Below are positions 28,356-36,983 of a DNA stretch of 64,000 bases, piece after piece. The notes below the pieces were generated by a model. It searched no databases. It saw only the letters and a program-made list of their open reading frames with translations, and was not told where the DNA came from. The translations under genes were made by a program, and so were the position numbers. Every line of letters begins with the position of its first letter. The first letter of the stretch is position 1. The stretch lies in assembly GCF_001643305.1 (NCBI RefSeq), contig NZ_LSGW01000066.1, forward strand, positions 62,001-126,000, written 5' to 3'. The stretch comes from Aeromonas salmonicida subsp. salmonicida. GTDB taxonomy: Bacteria > Pseudomonadota > Gammaproteobacteria > Enterobacterales > Aeromonadaceae.

Positions 28356-29583
28356 GCAGCGTCTCCTCCCCGTTGACGACCCGGCTCACCAGCTGATCGA
28401 CCCCGATGAGGTAGCTCAGCTCGGCCGGGTGCGCGCAGTTCCAGACCAGGAAATCCGCCAGCATGCCCACTCTCAACTGCCCCAAACGCTCCTGCTCGCC
28501 AAGTGCGCGGGCGGCGTTGCGGGTCACCCCGACCATGGCCTCGACCGGGGTCAGACCGAACAGGGTACAGGCCATGTTCATGGCCATGCGCAGCGACACA
28601 ATCGGGGCAGTGCCCGGGTTGATGTCGGAGGAGACCGCCATGGGCACATGGGCCTTACGCAGGGCGGCGACCGGGGGTAGCTTGGTCTCTTTCAGGAAAT
28701 AAAACGCGGTGGGTAGCAGGGTGGCGACCACGCCGCGGTGCGCCAGCGCCTGGATCCCTTCCTGATCTAGATGCTCCAGATGATCCACCGAGAGGGCACC
28801 AAAGTTGGCGGCCAGCGCACTGCCTCCCAGGTTGGAGAGCTGCTCCATGTGGCCCTTCACCGGCAGACCGTATTGATCCGCGGCCAGATAGACCTGCTCG
28901 GTCTGGGCCAGCGAGAAGCCGATGTGCTCGCAGAAGACATCCACCGCATCCGCCAGACCCGCCTCGGCAGCCGCAGGGATTATCTCCTGGCAGATGGTCT
29001 CGACCCAGGAGTCGGGATCATCGCGATATTCTGGCGGCACCGCATGGGCAGCCAGCAAGGTGGTCTTGACCCGAATGGGCAGCGCTTCCCCCAGTCGGCG
29101 GGCGACCCGCAGCATCTTGAGTTCATCTTCCAGGGTGAGGCCGTAGCCGGATTTGATCTCTACCGTGGTGACCCCTTCCCGGATCAGCGACTTTATCCTG
29201 GCTGCCGCCAGCGTGAAAAGCTGCTCCTCGCTGGCGGCACGGGTGGCCCGTACCGTGCTGAGAATGCCGCCACCCTTGCGGGCGATCTCGGCATAGGGCA
29301 CCCCTTTCTGGCGCAGTTCAAACTCTTCGGCCCGGCTGCCGGCAAAGATGAGGTGGGTGTGGCAATCGATGAGACCCGGGGTTGCCAGCTTGCCCTTCAT
29401 GTCCTGCCAGTGGGCAGGATAAGGGCCCTTGAGATCCTGCATGGGCACCAGAGCGTGGATCTTGCCTTCATGAACGCCGAGGGCGTGGGGTTCCAGCAGA
29501 CCGTAGTCAGCCAGATCGGGGCGCAGGGTGGCGGGTGTCACGTTGAGCCAGACCCGCTCGCAGTTCAACAGTTCCTTGTTCAT
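28348..29583 (-). CDS. hutI: Imidazolonepropionase
   Basis: A 411-residue amidohydrolase opening the imidazolone ring to formimidoylglutamate. The metal-binding motif is IDCHTHLIFAGSRAEEF. TVEIKSGYGLTLEDELKMLR is a substrate-loop block, and SSDINPGTAP carries the catalytic aspartate region. The ATG at 29583 (MNKELLNC) fits the family; the frame extends further upstream through the HutC operator and is not used there. It is the first gene of hutIGUH. Just upstream lies a 14-bp HutC palindrome. Confidence 0.96.
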   Translation of the reverse strand: MNKELLNCERVWLNVTPATLRPDLADYGLLEPHALGVHEGKIHALVPMQDLKGPYPAHWQDMKGKLATPGLIDCHTHLIFAGSRAEEFELRQKGVPYAEIARKGGGILSTVRATRAASEEQLFTLAAARIKSLIREGVTTVEIKSGYGLTLEDELKMLRVARRLGEALPIRVKTTLLAAHAVPPEYRDDPDSWVETICQEIIPAAAEAGLADAVDVFCEHIGFSLAQTEQVYLAADQYGLPVKGHMEQLSNLGGSALAANFGALSVDHLEHLDQEGIQALAHRGVVATLLPTAFYFLKETKLPPVAALRKAHVPMAVSSDINPGTAPIVSLRMAMNMACTLFGLTPVEAMVGVTRNAARALGEQERLGQLRVGMLADFLVWNCAHPAELSYLIGVDQLVSRVVNGEETLHG

Positions 29584-29594
29584 ACCGACCTCTA

Positions 29595-29608
29595 AATGTA
29601 TATACATT
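29595..29608 (-). promoter_or_regulatory. HutC operator in front of hutI
   Basis: A perfect 14-bp palindrome (aatgtatatacatt) lies 12 bases upstream of the hutI ATG. Its core TGTATATACA matches the kind of site bound by HutC, a GntR-type repressor released by urocanate. A GATAAT hexamer directly upstream on the minus strand could be the -10 box, so bound repressor would block initiation. Confidence 0.8.
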
Positions 29609-29687
29609 ATCTTATATCCGATCTCTGCCAGGAAAGAAAGGATCAAGTTCACATCTTGATAACAGCGCTTTTATTAGAGTTTAAGCA

Positions 29688-29713
29688 CAAAAAAGCCCAC
29701 CATAAGGTGGGCT
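29688..29713 (-). terminator. hutC terminator
   Basis: On the minus strand an 8-bp stem (AGCCCACC/GGTGGGCT, loop of 4) is followed by six T residues. It separates hutC from the hutIGUH operon, so the two are transcribed independently. Confidence 0.85.
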
Positions 29714-29726
29714 CTGTTAAAACAAT

Positions 29727-29738
29727 ATGTATATACAA
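29727..29738 (-). promoter_or_regulatory. Second HutC-like palindrome at the hutC 3' end
   Basis: The core TGTATATACA (29728-29737) is identical to that of the hutI operator. It lies directly after the hutC stop codon, about 120 bases from the first site, which would permit looping or cooperative binding. Confidence 0.6.
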
Positions 29739-30443
29739 TTAACTGAGGCTGGTCTTGGAACTCAGCTTGTAGCGGGAGCCTGGCGAGAGCAGACGGGCAT
29801 AGGAGACCAGATACCCTTCCGACCAAGTACGGCGGTGCAGCAACAGGCAGGGGGTATCGACACGCACTTGCAGCAGACCGGCCTCACCGGCACTCGGCAA
29901 CACGGCCTCTACCACATGCTCCATCTCGGAGAGAGGACAGACGTCCATCAGGTAGCGATTCGGGGTCTGTTGAGTGAAATCCTGCTCGCCATAACCGGGC
30001 AGACGCTCGGCATCGACGAAGCGCTCCTCCAGTTGCAGCGGCTCCCCATCGGCCTGATGAACGATGAGGCTGTGGAAGATGGCAGCACCGACTCTCAGCC
30101 CTAGCTGGACCGCTACCTTCTCGTCGGCGGCCTGGCGTTGCAGCCGGATCACCCGGGCACTGTACTGGCTGCCCCGCTCGGCAATCTCGTCGGCTATGTT
30201 GCGAATGGCCAGCAAGGGCGACTCGGTACGCCTGTCCGCCACGAAGCTGCCGGAACCGGCGGTGCGCACCAGCCACCCCTCGGCAACCAATTCGCGCAGT
30301 GCCTTGTTGACCGTCATGCGGCTCACTGCAAACTGCTCGCACAGGGCCGCTTCGGTCGGGATCCTGTCCCCCGCCTGATAGTGGCGTGCACGGATCCCGT
30401 CCAGGATGTGCTGCTTGATCTGAAGATAGAGGGCTGGCGCCAA
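29739..30443 (-). CDS. hutC: Histidine utilization repressor HutC (GntR family)
   Basis: A 234-residue GntR/HutC-type regulator. The N-terminal winged helix-turn-helix has QFAVSRMTVNKALRELVAEGW (split here only by length rules as VSRMTVNKALREL). The C-terminal UTRA domain (about 90-230) senses urocanate in this family. It follows can by 11 bases but is closed off from hutI by its own terminator. Two palindromes with core TGTATATACA nearby are its likely targets. Confidence 0.93.
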   Translation of the reverse strand: MAPALYLQIKQHILDGIRARHYQAGDRIPTEAALCEQFAVSRMTVNKALRELVAEGWLVRTAGSGSFVADRRTESPLLAIRNIADEIAERGSQYSARVIRLQRQAADEKVAVQLGLRVGAAIFHSLIVHQADGEPLQLEERFVDAERLPGYGEQDFTQQTPNRYLMDVCPLSEMEHVVEAVLPSAGEAGLLQVRVDTPCLLLHRRTWSEGYLVSYARLLSPGSRYKLSSKTSLS

Positions 30444-30454
30444 CGGCAGGCTCC

Positions 30455-31114
30455 TCAGCGACGGCGGTGGGGCGGACGCATGTCCGGCCAGGCGCGGTAA
30501 ACATCGGGGATCTGATCCGGGCCGCTGACACAGAGATCCAGATCATGCAGCAGACCGTCCTTGATGCCATAGATCCAGCCGTGCACCGCCAGCTCCTGCC
30601 CCTTGCGCCAGGCATTCTGGATGATGGTGGTATGGCAGACGTTGGCTACCTGCTCGGCCACGTTCAGCTCGCACAGGTAATCGAAACGCTCGTGCTCATC
30701 TTCGATGGCATCCAGCTGTTCACGATACTTGAAGTAGACATCCTTGATGTTGCGCAGCCAGTTGTCGATGAGCCCCAGCTCCTGGTTCTGCATCGCAGCC
30801 TTGACACCACCGCAGCCATAGTGACCACAGATGATGATGTGCTTCACCTTGAGCACCTCAACCGCGTATTGCAGCACCGAGAGGCAGTTGAAATCGGTGT
30901 GCACCACCAGATTGGCGACATTGCGGTGGACGAACACATCCCCCGGCAGCAAGCCCATCAGCTGGTTGGCGGGAACCCGGCTATCGGAGCAACCGATCCA
31001 GAGGTATTCAGGGGCCTGCTGGGCGGAGAGGGTAGCGAAGAAATTCGGATCCTCGGCCTTGATCCGTTCCGCCCACTCGCGGTTGTTGGTAAACAGGTCG
31101 TTCAACAGTTTCAC
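30455..31114 (-). CDS. can: Beta-class carbonic anhydrase
   Basis: A 219-residue zinc enzyme interconverting CO2 and bicarbonate. The zinc ligands are in WIGCSDSRVPANQ (Cys, Asp) and IICGHYGCGGVKAA (His, Cys). Length and motifs match Can (YadF) of E. coli. It is encoded between rpoH and hutC and is probably transcribed from the 125-base gap downstream of the rpoH terminator. Confidence 0.95.
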   Translation of the reverse strand: MKLLNDLFTNNREWAERIKAEDPNFFATLSAQQAPEYLWIGCSDSRVPANQLMGLLPGDVFVHRNVANLVVHTDFNCLSVLQYAVEVLKVKHIIICGHYGCGGVKAAMQNQELGLIDNWLRNIKDVYFKYREQLDAIEDEHERFDYLCELNVAEQVANVCHTTIIQNAWRKGQELAVHGWIYGIKDGLLHDLDLCVSGPDQIPDVYRAWPDMRPPHRRR

Positions 31115-31196
31115 TATCTGCTCTCCCTACTGTGGCAGTGGCGGCAACATAACATAGACAAGGGTAACCAAGGCAAGGCCGACCAGATACCCGCGA

Positions 31197-31227
31197 AACA
31201 AAAACAGGGCCATCAGGCCCTGTTTTT
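31197..31227 (-). terminator. rpoH terminator
   Basis: An 11-bp stem (AAAACAGGGCC/GGCCCTGTTTT, loop of 4) lies 13 bases after the rpoH stop, with T residues on the minus strand. Confidence 0.85.
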
Positions 31228-31239
31228 GTGAGGGAGGCA

Positions 31240-32094
31240 TCAGGCCTCCATGGCGTCTTTCAGCTTCTTGAGTGCGTTTTTCTCAAGCTGACGCACCCGC
31301 TCGGCGGAGACACCATAGGTGTCGGCCAGCTCCTGCAGCGTGGTCTTGCTGTCATCATCGAGCCAGCGGGCACGAATGATGTGCTGACTGCGCTCATCCA
31401 GAGTGGCAAGGGCCGAACTCAGGCGACGGGTCGCGTGATCGTCCCAGTTGTCGTTCTCAATGGTGGCCGCCAGATCGGAGGATTTGTCTTCCAGATAATG
31501 GACAGGGGCAAAGCCACCTTCGTCTTCATCATCACCGACCAGATCGAACGCCTGATCGTAGTTGCTCATACGCGCTTCCATCTCGGTCACGTCGGTCGGG
31601 GAGACCCCCAACTCGGCGGCGACGGCCTGCACTTCGTCATGGCTGAACCAGCCCAGACGCTTCTTGGATTTGCGCAGGTTGAAGAACAGTTTGCGCTGGG
31701 CCTTGGTGGTGGCCACTTTTACCATGCGCCAGTTGCGCAGGACATACTCGTGGATCTCGGCCTTGATCCAGTGCACGGCGAAGGAGACCAGTCGCACTCC
31801 GACGGTCGGGTCAAAGCGCTTGACCGCCTTCATCAGGCCGATGTTGCCTTCCTGAACCAGGTCAGCCTGGGGCAGACCGTATCCGGCATAACTCTTGGCG
31901 ACGTGAACGACAAAACGCAGGTGCGACATGACCAGCTGACGGGCAGCCTCGAGATCGCCACCCTGCTGCAAACGCTCAGCCAGCTCACGCTCTTCCTCTG
32001 CAGTCAGCACAGGAATCGAATTTACTGCCTGGATATAGCCTTCCAGACTACCTTGCGGAATCAGAGCCATAGTGCGTTGCAATGAAGTTCCCAT
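31240..32094 (-). CDS. rpoH: Heat-shock sigma factor RpoH (sigma-32)
   Basis: A 284-residue sigma factor. Region 2 ([18 protein letters not shown], then [15 protein letters not shown]), the RpoH box ([16 protein letters not shown]), which is specific to sigma-32, and region 4.2 ([19 protein letters not shown]) are all present. It directs transcription of chaperone and protease genes. It follows ftsYEX, as in E. coli, after a 450-base gap containing the ftsX terminator and its own promoters. Confidence 0.98.
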   Translation of the reverse strand: MGTSLQRTMALIPQGSLEGYIQAVNSIPVLTAEEERELAERLQQGGDLEAARQLVMSHLRFVVHVAKSYAGYGLPQADLVQEGNIGLMKAVKRFDPTVGVRLVSFAVHWIKAEIHEYVLRNWRMVKVATTKAQRKLFFNLRKSKKRLGWFSHDEVQAVAAELGVSPTDVTEMEARMSNYDQAFDLVGDDEDEGGFAPVHYLEDKSSDLAATIENDNWDDHATRRLSSALATLDERSQHIIRARWLDDDSKTTLQELADTYGVSAERVRQLEKNALKKLKDAMEA

Positions 32095-32545
32095 TTTTTA
32101 CCTCTTTCTTTTCAATCGAACCAGTCTAACACCCTGAGAGGGTCTGTCTACTGACCGGATATCATTCTGCGGCCCACATCAAACACTGTGCCCAGTTTGA
32201 ACTCGGGCTATCTTAGGCCGGCAGGATGAATCATGAATGAACAGTCAAAAAAAGGGGGTCACAATCAAGGACCCCCGAAAAGTAGCATGCTAAGTCCATT
32301 GTTGCGGAGCTCGCAACCTTCACATGCTTGCCAAGTCAGACGAGCAAGGCAGAGGGGCCACACCCGTATAAGTTCTTCAGCACTTGTAGACTGCTTATAA
32401 ATCAGAAGGTTCACCGGATCCAGAGCAGATCCTGAAGATAGCTGTTAATCAGATTACTCCGAGAACAGTGGCCGAGCCAGAAACGGCAATTCTTTTACTT
32501 GATCCAGCTCTCAAAATCCAGCGCTTTGAAACGCTGATAAATTAA
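32095..32545 (-). other. ftsX-rpoH intergenic region (451 bases) with a structured segment
   Basis: Reading on the minus strand from ftsX: about 215 bases with no gene, then a nested hairpin at about 32283-32327 (outer AGCATG/CATGCT, inner GTTGCG/CGCAAC), then an intrinsic terminator (32247-32276), then about 150 bases leading into rpoH that must hold its promoters. No convincing promoter could be singled out by eye. The stretch before the terminator could be a long 3' UTR or a small RNA. Confidence 0.5.
32247..32276 (-). terminator. Terminator downstream of ftsX
   Basis: On the minus strand a GGGGGTC/GACCCCC stem with a 9-base loop is followed by seven T residues. It lies about 270 bases after the ftsX stop. 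Confidence 0.85.
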
Positions 32546-33499
32546 TCAGGATGGTTCTATGTCACGAATGTGGCGATGTACCGAGAACCAGGAGGCGATC
32601 AGCCCCAGCAAGGCACCCAGCAAGACCAGATTGATCCCGTCTATCGCCCCCATGCCCACCAGCCGGAAATTGCTGTTGTAGAGCCCGGCCAGCTCCTTCA
32701 CCACCCCCTCGCTCCAGATCACCATCACTTCGGTCAACCACCAGGCCAGCATGCCGCCGATGACCCCGAACCAGATACCGGTATAAAGGAAGGGACGATG
32801 GATGAAGGCGTCAGTCGCCCCCACCAGCTTGAGCACTTCGATCTCGGAGCGCTGGTTGAGGATGTTCAGGCGCAGGGTATTGCCGACGATCAGCAGCACA
32901 GCCGAGAGCAACAGCACGGCGATGCCTGTGATGGTATGGCGCAGCAGGTTCATGATCCCCTGCAACCGGGTCAGCCACTGCAGATCCAGCTTGCCCTGCT
33001 CAACCCCATCTTCATTGTTAAGCTTGCCGAGCAGCTCGGCGGCCCCTTCCGGATTCTGCCAGCGGGGATCCGGAATAACGCTCAGCACGGGCGGCAAGGG
33101 GTTGCTGTCCAGATAGTCGAGGGCATCGCCGAAGCCTGAGATCTCGCGAAACTCTTTCAGCGCCTCCTCCCGGCTCATGTAGGTGACGGATTCCACCTCG
33201 GGATAGAGCAGGATCCGCTGCTTCATGTCGAGAATGCTCTGCTCTGGCAGATCCTTGCGCAGATAAAGAGAAATCTGGGAGCTGGTCTGCCAGCTGCCTT
33301 CCACCACTTCGGCGTTTTTCAGCAAGACGTGGAAGCAGGAGGGCAATGCCAGACTGACGCCGAGCACCGCCAGGGTCATCAGAGACGCAAGCGGGTTGCG
33401 CCACAACTCTCCCAGGCTGGCAAATGCCTGGCGGACGTGATCAACCCCGTACATCATCAGACGACGCAGCGGTGGCTGTTTATGACGAACGATAGCCAT
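32546..33499 (-). CDS. ftsX: Cell division protein FtsX
   Basis: A 317-residue membrane protein with four helices (about 45-65, 190-215, 240-265, 285-305) and a periplasmic domain between the first two. It is the permease-like half of FtsEX, which activates peptidoglycan amidases at the septum. The family region SGFGDALDYLDSNPLPPVL is in the periplasmic domain. Its start overlaps the ftsE stop by one base. Confidence 0.95.
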   Translation of the reverse strand: MAIVRHKQPPLRRLMMYGVDHVRQAFASLGELWRNPLASLMTLAVLGVSLALPSCFHVLLKNAEVVEGSWQTSSQISLYLRKDLPEQSILDMKQRILLYPEVESVTYMSREEALKEFREISGFGDALDYLDSNPLPPVLSVIPDPRWQNPEGAAELLGKLNNEDGVEQGKLDLQWLTRLQGIMNLLRHTITGIAVLLLSAVLLIVGNTLRLNILNQRSEIEVLKLVGATDAFIHRPFLYTGIWFGVIGGMLAWWLTEVMVIWSEGVVKELAGLYNSNFRLVGMGAIDGINLVLLGALLGLIASWFSVHRHIRDIEPS

Positions 33500-34167
33500 C
33501 AGAGCTCCTCCCCTGCCGAGTACATCCGGCCCGCCTTGAGGGTCAGGGTGCGGTAGCGCATACGGGCAATCAGCCCCAGATCATGGGTCGCAATGAGTAC
33601 CGAGACCCCGAAGCGGTTGAACTCCTCGAACAGCCGCATGATATCCATGGAGAGCTGGGGATCCAGGTTGCCAGTCGGCTCATCCGCCAGCAGCAACGGC
33701 GGCTTGTTGACGATGGCACGGGCGATGCCGACCCGCTGCTGCTCACCACCGGAGAGCATACGCGGCTGGTAGCGCTCCTTGCCGAGCAAGCCCACCTTGT
33801 CCAGCGCCGCCGCAACCCGCTTGTTGATGTCTGCATGACTGTAACCATCGATCACCAGCGGCAGGGCCACGTTGTCAAACACGGTTCTGTCCATCAGCAG
33901 ACGGTGATCCTGGAAGATCATGCCGATCTGGCGACGCACATAGGGGATATCCCCCCGCTTGATATGGCTGACATCGTCGCCGTGAAAGAAGACACGGCCA
34001 TCGGTCGGTCGCTCCATCACGCCAATAAGCTTCAAAAGGGTACTCTTGCCAGCCCCCGAGTGCCCGGTCAGGAAGGCCATCTCCCCCTTGTGCAGGTGAA
34101 AGCTGACCTTCTGCAACGCCTGATGGCCGCCGCTGTATACCTTGCTGACCTTATCAAAACGAATCAT
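33499..34167 (-). CDS. ftsE: Cell division ATP-binding protein FtsE
   Basis: A 222-residue ABC ATPase. Walker A is [12 protein letters not shown], the signature is [15 protein letters not shown], and Walker B is [13 protein letters not shown]. It powers FtsX conformational change during septal wall splitting. It is 51 bases downstream of ftsY, with a strong hairpin in the gap. Confidence 0.97.
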   Translation of the reverse strand: MIRFDKVSKVYSGGHQALQKVSFHLHKGEMAFLTGHSGAGKSTLLKLIGVMERPTDGRVFFHGDDVSHIKRGDIPYVRRQIGMIFQDHRLLMDRTVFDNVALPLVIDGYSHADINKRVAAALDKVGLLGKERYQPRMLSGGEQQRVGIARAIVNKPPLLLADEPTGNLDPQLSMDIMRLFEEFNRFGVSVLIATHDLGLIARMRYRTLTLKAGRMYSAGEEL

Positions 34168-34185
34168 AACGGATCCCTGACATTG

Positions 34186-34213
34186 ACATGCCCCGACCTG
34201 AGTCGGGGCATGT
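34186..34213 (-). other. Strong intercistronic hairpin between ftsY and ftsE
   Basis: A perfect 12-bp inverted repeat (ACATGCCCCGAC/GTCGGGGCATGT, 4-base loop) occupies the ftsY-ftsE gap on the minus strand. No T tract follows, so it is more likely an mRNA stabiliser or processing site than a terminator. Confidence 0.7.
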
Positions 34214-34218
34214 GGCGC

Positions 34219-36114
34219 TTACTCCTCGCGACTGAAGAGTGCCTCGATAAAGTCGTTGGCGACGAAGGGGCGCAGATCGTCGATCCCCTCGCCCACCCCG
34301 ATATAACGGATCGGGATCTGGAACTTGTCGGCCACCGCGAAAATGACGCCGCCCTTGGCGGTGCCATCCAGCTTGGTGAGGACGATACCGTCCAGACCCA
34401 CGGCTTCGCTGAACAGCTTGGCCTGGCTCAGGGCGTTCTGACCGGTGCCTGCATCCAGCGTCAGCATGATCTCGTGAGGTGCTTCTTCATCCAGCTTCTT
34501 CATCACCCGCACCACTTTCTTGAGCTCTTCCATCAGATTGCTCTTGTTCTGCAGGCGACCGGCAGTATCGGCGATCAGCACGTCGGCACCGCGGGAACGG
34601 GCAGCCTCAATGGCGTCATAGATGACGGAGGCAGAATCGGCACCGGTATGCTGGGCGATCACGGGTATGTTGTTGCGCTGACCCCATACCTGCAGCTGCT
34701 CGACGGCAGCGGCACGGAAGGTATCGCCAGCGGCCAGCATGACGCTCTTGCCTTCGGCCTGGAACTGCTTGGCCAGCTTGCCGATGGTGGTGGTCTTGCC
34801 GACACCGTTCACCCCGACCATCAGGATCACATAAGGCTTCTTGCTGGTGTCGATCACCAGCGGCTGCTCGACCTGGGCCAGCATGGCGCCCATGTCCTGC
34901 TTGAGCAGGCCGTAGAGTGCCTCGGCATCCTTGAGCTGCTTGCGATCCGCATGCTGCACCAGGCCATCTATGATGCGACGGGTGGTATCGACCCCCAGAT
35001 CGGCGGTCAGCAGCTGGGTTTCCAGCTCCTCAAACAGATCGTCATCGATCTTCTTGCCACTGAACAGACCGAAGAAACCGGAACCGATATTCTCTTTGGT
35101 ACGCACCAGACTGCGCTTGAGACGGGCAAAGAAACCCTCCCGCTGCGGCTTGTCCTGAGTGTCATCATCCACTTTGGCGGCAAGCGGCAAGGCAGCCAGT
35201 GCGGCGGCTTCAGCCTCCATCTCGGCAACCAGGCGAAGATCTTCCGCTCTCTGGGCCTCTTTGGCGATACGAGCCTCTTCGGCGGCCTGGGCTTCGGCGG
35301 CATCTGCGGCCTGCGCTTCGGCAGCAAGACGAGCGGCTTCTGCGGCCTGCGCTTCGGCAGCAACACGGGCGGCTTCTGCAGCCTGCACTTCGGCAGCAAC
35401 ACGAGCCGCTTCTGCGGCTTGCGCTTCGGCGGCAACACGAGCCGCTTCTGCGACTTGCGCTTCGGCAGCAACACGAGCCGCTTCTGCGGCTTGCGCTTCG
35501 GCAGCAACACGGGCCACTTCTGCAGCCTGCGCTTCGGCAGCAACACGGGCGGCTTCTACAGCCTGCGCTTCGGCAGCAACACGGGCCGCTTCTGCAGCCT
35601 GCGCCTCGGCGACAATACGAGCCGCTTCAGCGACTTGCGCTTCGGCAGCAACACGAGCCGCTTCAGCGACTTGCGCTTCGGCAGCAACACGGGCCGCTTC
35701 TGCGGCTTGCGCTTCGGCAGCAACACGGGCGGCTTCTGCAGCCTGTGCCTCGGCGGCAACACGAGCGGTCTCGACAGCCTGTGCCTCAACGCGCGCTTGC
35801 TCGATCAGCAATTCGTTGACGATGACGGGTTCCAGTTCGGAAGCACACTCCTCCACGACCAGCGGAGCCACGTCCAGCTCAGTGGGAGGGCAATCGTCAT
35901 CATGAAGTGGAGCGCCAGCATGCAGGGCATCATTTTGTGCACTGGCCGGCAATTCATGCACCACGACCGGCGTAGTATCAGAAACGGGAGCGGGGGAAGC
36001 AGTGACCTCAGGCTCAGCGGTAACAGGGGTGGCTTGGGGTGTCTGTGGTTGGACAGCCTCAGCCTCTTCTTTCTTGCGGCCGAAACCCAGCCAGGAAAAC
36101 AAACCTTTTGCCAT
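34219..36114 (-). CDS. ftsY: Signal recognition particle receptor FtsY with an expanded repeat-rich acidic domain
   Basis: A 631-residue protein, longer than the ~500 of E. coli FtsY. The C-terminal NG GTPase domain has GVNGVGKTTTIGKLA, DTFRAAAVEQL, DTAGRLQNK and TKLDGTAKGG. It docks SRP-ribosome complexes at the membrane. The N-terminal A domain contains 13 tandem 12-residue repeats of the form EAQAAEAARVAA (residues about 110-265), predicted to be a long charged helix, plus partial copies. The ftsYEX order is conserved. Confidence 0.96.
   Translation of the reverse strand: MAKGLFSWLGFGRKKEEAEAVQPQTPQATPVTAEPEVTASPAPVSDTTPVVVHELPASAQNDALHAGAPLHDDDCPPTELDVAPLVVEECASELEPVIVNELLIEQARVEAQAVETARVAAEAQAAEAARVAAEAQAAEAARVAAEAQVAEAARVAAEAQVAEAARIVAEAQAAEAARVAAEAQAVEAARVAAEAQAAEVARVAAEAQAAEAARVAAEAQVAEAARVAAEAQAAEAARVAAEVQAAEAARVAAEAQAAEAARLAAEAQAADAAEAQAAEEARIAKEAQRAEDLRLVAEMEAEAAALAALPLAAKVDDDTQDKPQREGFFARLKRSLVRTKENIGSGFFGLFSGKKIDDDLFEELETQLLTADLGVDTTRRIIDGLVQHADRKQLKDAEALYGLLKQDMGAMLAQVEQPLVIDTSKKPYVILMVGVNGVGKTTTIGKLAKQFQAEGKSVMLAAGDTFRAAAVEQLQVWGQRNNIPVIAQHTGADSASVIYDAIEAARSRGADVLIADTAGRLQNKSNLMEELKKVVRVMKKLDEEAPHEIMLTLDAGTGQNALSQAKLFSEAVGLDGIVLTKLDGTAKGGVIFAVADKFQIPIRYIGVGEGIDDLRPFVANDFIEALFSREE
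35320..35787 (-). repeat. 36-bp minisatellite inside ftsY (13 units)
   Basis: Thirteen consecutive 36-bp units encode the 12-residue repeats of FtsY. Units differ at a few codons (A/V, E/V, R variants). The period is a multiple of three, so gain or loss of units keeps the frame. Confidence 0.95.
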
Positions 36115-36225
36115 CTAAAAAATACTCACTTCGTTGGCTGACTGCTAAGATAGCCGTCCCTCGGCGGGTCGGCATAAAAATGAACCGCCTTATACTACCA
36201 CTTTATTTTCTGACGACGAAACGCG

Positions 36226-36855
36226 ATGCCCAGAGTGAAACCCAGCCGTAACATCCCGAACAAGAGCCCGGCCCCGCAGGGGAAATCGGGCTTTGTAAGA
36301 ATCATCAGCGGCCAGTGGAAGGGCCGCAAATTGCCGGTCAAGGATGTAGAAGGGCTCAGACCCACCACGGATCGCGTCAAGGAGACCATCTTCAACTGGC
36401 TGGCTCCCCATGTGCGTGGCGTTCGCTGTCTCGATCTGTTTGCCGGCAGCGGCGGCCTGGGGCTGGAGGCGCTGTCGCGCTATGCCGAGCAGGTAACTCT
36501 GGTCGAGATGGACAAAAGTGCCGCCGACCAGATCAGAAAGAACCTGACCGCCCTTGGCAGCAGCAAGGGCCTGGTGATCCAGTCCGATGCCGTCAGTTGG
36601 CTGCAAGGCCCGGCCACCCCGTTCGACCTGGTGTTCCTGGATCCGCCGTTTCGGCGCGAGCTGCTGCCCCGGGTGTGCGATTTGCTGGAACAGCACGGCT
36701 GGCTGGCACCGGATGCTCTGATCTATCTGGAGCGGGAGAAAGAGATGGCCGACCTGGCGTTGCCCGCCAGCTGGCAACTGCTCAAGGACAAGCAGGCCGG
36801 TCAAGTCTGCTATCAACTCTATCTGCGGGACACCAAGAATGACGCTGCGGTTTAA
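36226..36855 (+). CDS. rsmD: 16S rRNA (guanine966-N2)-methyltransferase RsmD
   Basis: A 209-residue SAM-dependent methyltransferase. VRIISGQWKGRKLPV at the N-terminus, RCLDLFAGSGGLGLEALSR for SAM binding and the catalytic VFLDPPFRR are all RsmD signatures. It is divergent from ftsY, as in E. coli. The last codons (DTKNDAAV) differ from a second, nearly identical copy of the gene's tail at 36912 (ending EVSNEAGV), which overlaps yhhL. Confidence 0.96.
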   Translation: MPRVKPSRNIPNKSPAPQGKSGFVRIISGQWKGRKLPVKDVEGLRPTTDRVKETIFNWLAPHVRGVRCLDLFAGSGGLGLEALSRYAEQVTLVEMDKSAADQIRKNLTALGSSKGLVIQSDAVSWLQGPATPFDLVFLDPPFRRELLPRVCDLLEQHGWLAPDALIYLEREKEMADLALPASWQLLKDKQAGQVCYQLYLRDTKNDAAV

Positions 36856-36983
36856 ATTCCGTGTAGGAAGGGGAACAAGCGTTGGCCCCTCCCCGTCAAT
36901 TTAGGCAACGACTCAAGGGCAAGCAGGCCGGTCAGGTCTGCTATCAACTCTATCTGCGGGAGGTGAGCAATGAAGCGGGTGTT
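36781..36983 (+). repeat. Duplicated rsmD 3' end (two copies, 131-base offset)
   Basis: Bases 36781-36830 at the end of rsmD and 36912-36961 match at 48 of 50 positions. Both continue into related C-terminal codons and a TAA stop. The second copy is a gene fragment without a start whose stop overlaps the yhhL ATG region. Confidence 0.9.

Noticed and set aside
35320-35787. Regular 36-bp repeats that could suggest a CRISPR array
   Set aside because: The units are contiguous with no spacers and code for FtsY repeats.
33583-36141. 852-codon plus-strand ORF opposite ftsY and ftsE, with many GSNTxRFCGLRF repeats
   Set aside because: It is the antisense of the ftsY repeat tract and ftsE. The real genes have full motifs, and the 36-bp repeat keeps the antisense frame open by chance.
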